Shown here: piece after piece, positions 6,458 through 6,537 of the stretch
Position numbering within the stretch: the first letter of the stretch is position 1
Layout of the letters: every line of letters begins with the position of its first letter
NCBI GenBank assembly: GCA_030837395.1
Contig: JAUPKO010000281.1
Location: forward strand, 1-6,537
DNA: 6,537 nucleotides
Source: Actinomycetota bacterium
GTDB lineage: Bacteria; Actinomycetota; Actinomycetes; S36-B12; UBA10799
Direction: 5' to 3'
Notes under the pieces: generated by a model
The model's database searches: none
Told to the model about the DNA's origin: nothing
Seen by the model: the letters and a program-made list of their open reading frames with translations, nothing else
Translations under genes and position numbers: made by a program

Positions 6458-6523
6458 GACGCCTGAGTCTGTCACAGCACCTGCGGGTGACGAACCGGCG
6501 CTGGTGATTCGTCGATGTGCGCG

Positions 6524-6537
6524 AGATCGGAAGAGCA
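6524..6537 (+). other. Illumina TruSeq adapter remnant
   Basis: The last 14 bases, AGATCGGAAGAGCA, equal the start of the Illumina TruSeq read-1 adapter. The first 13 bases are shared by both TruSeq adapters, and the final A matches the read-1 version. This is very probably untrimmed library sequence at a contig end, not genomic DNA. Confidence 0.93.

Noticed and set aside
4697..6466. A very long plus-strand open frame (589 codons) covering aat and adoK.
   Set aside because: It is antisense to two recognisable genes with intact motifs, has low-complexity GC-driven composition and matches no known fold pattern.
1..6537. Search for CRISPR arrays, tRNA or rRNA genes, insertion sequences, attachment sites and long repeats.
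   Set aside because: No regularly spaced repeats, cloverleaf structures, transposase-like frames or terminal inverted repeats were seen. Nearly all of the window is accounted for by six tightly packed genes.

Overview
The window is high-GC DNA (about two thirds G+C by eye), with GTG starts, tight gene spacing and protein families that place it in Actinomycetota. The strongest markers are the actinobacterial aa3 oxidase subunit IV (CtaF), the actinobacterial-style C-terminal tail of CtaD, and a mycobacterial-type adenosine kinase. I cannot assign a family or genus.

Layout, left to right. Positions 1-143 hold no convincing gene. They may be the leader of a minus-strand gene that begins just beyond the left edge. 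A strong hairpin terminator (144-183) closes a minus-strand operon, ctaC-ctaD-ctaF (3239 down to 201). It encodes subunits II, I and IV of an aa3-type cytochrome c oxidase, with 4 and 2 bases between genes. A divergent intergenic region (3240-3429) separates this operon from two plus-strand genes joined by a 4-base overlap: a cysteine-desulfurase-fold protein (3430-4542) and a TusA-family sulfur carrier (4539-4841). The TusA-like gene runs tail-to-tail into, and overlaps by 70 bases, a minus-strand aat gene (Leu/Phe-tRNA-protein transferase, 4772-5428). Upstream of aat on the same strand lies an adenosine kinase, adoK (5477-6457). The last 14 bases (6524-6537) match the Illumina TruSeq read-1 adapter, so genomic sequence probably ends at 6523.

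How the genes fit together. CtaC, CtaD and CtaF form the core of the terminal oxidase; subunit III (CtaE) and the bc1 genes are not in the window. The divergent pair looks like a desulfurase plus sulfur-carrier module. However, the desulfurase-like protein has lost the PLP-binding lysine and other cofactor residues while keeping the SGSAC cysteine loop, so it is probably a pseudo-enzyme or an unconventional sulfur-handling partner. This is the most unusual feature of the window. Aat (N-degron tagging) and AdoK (purine salvage) have no obvious functional link to the oxidase; adoK near ctaC is a synteny also known from Mycobacterium tuberculosis.
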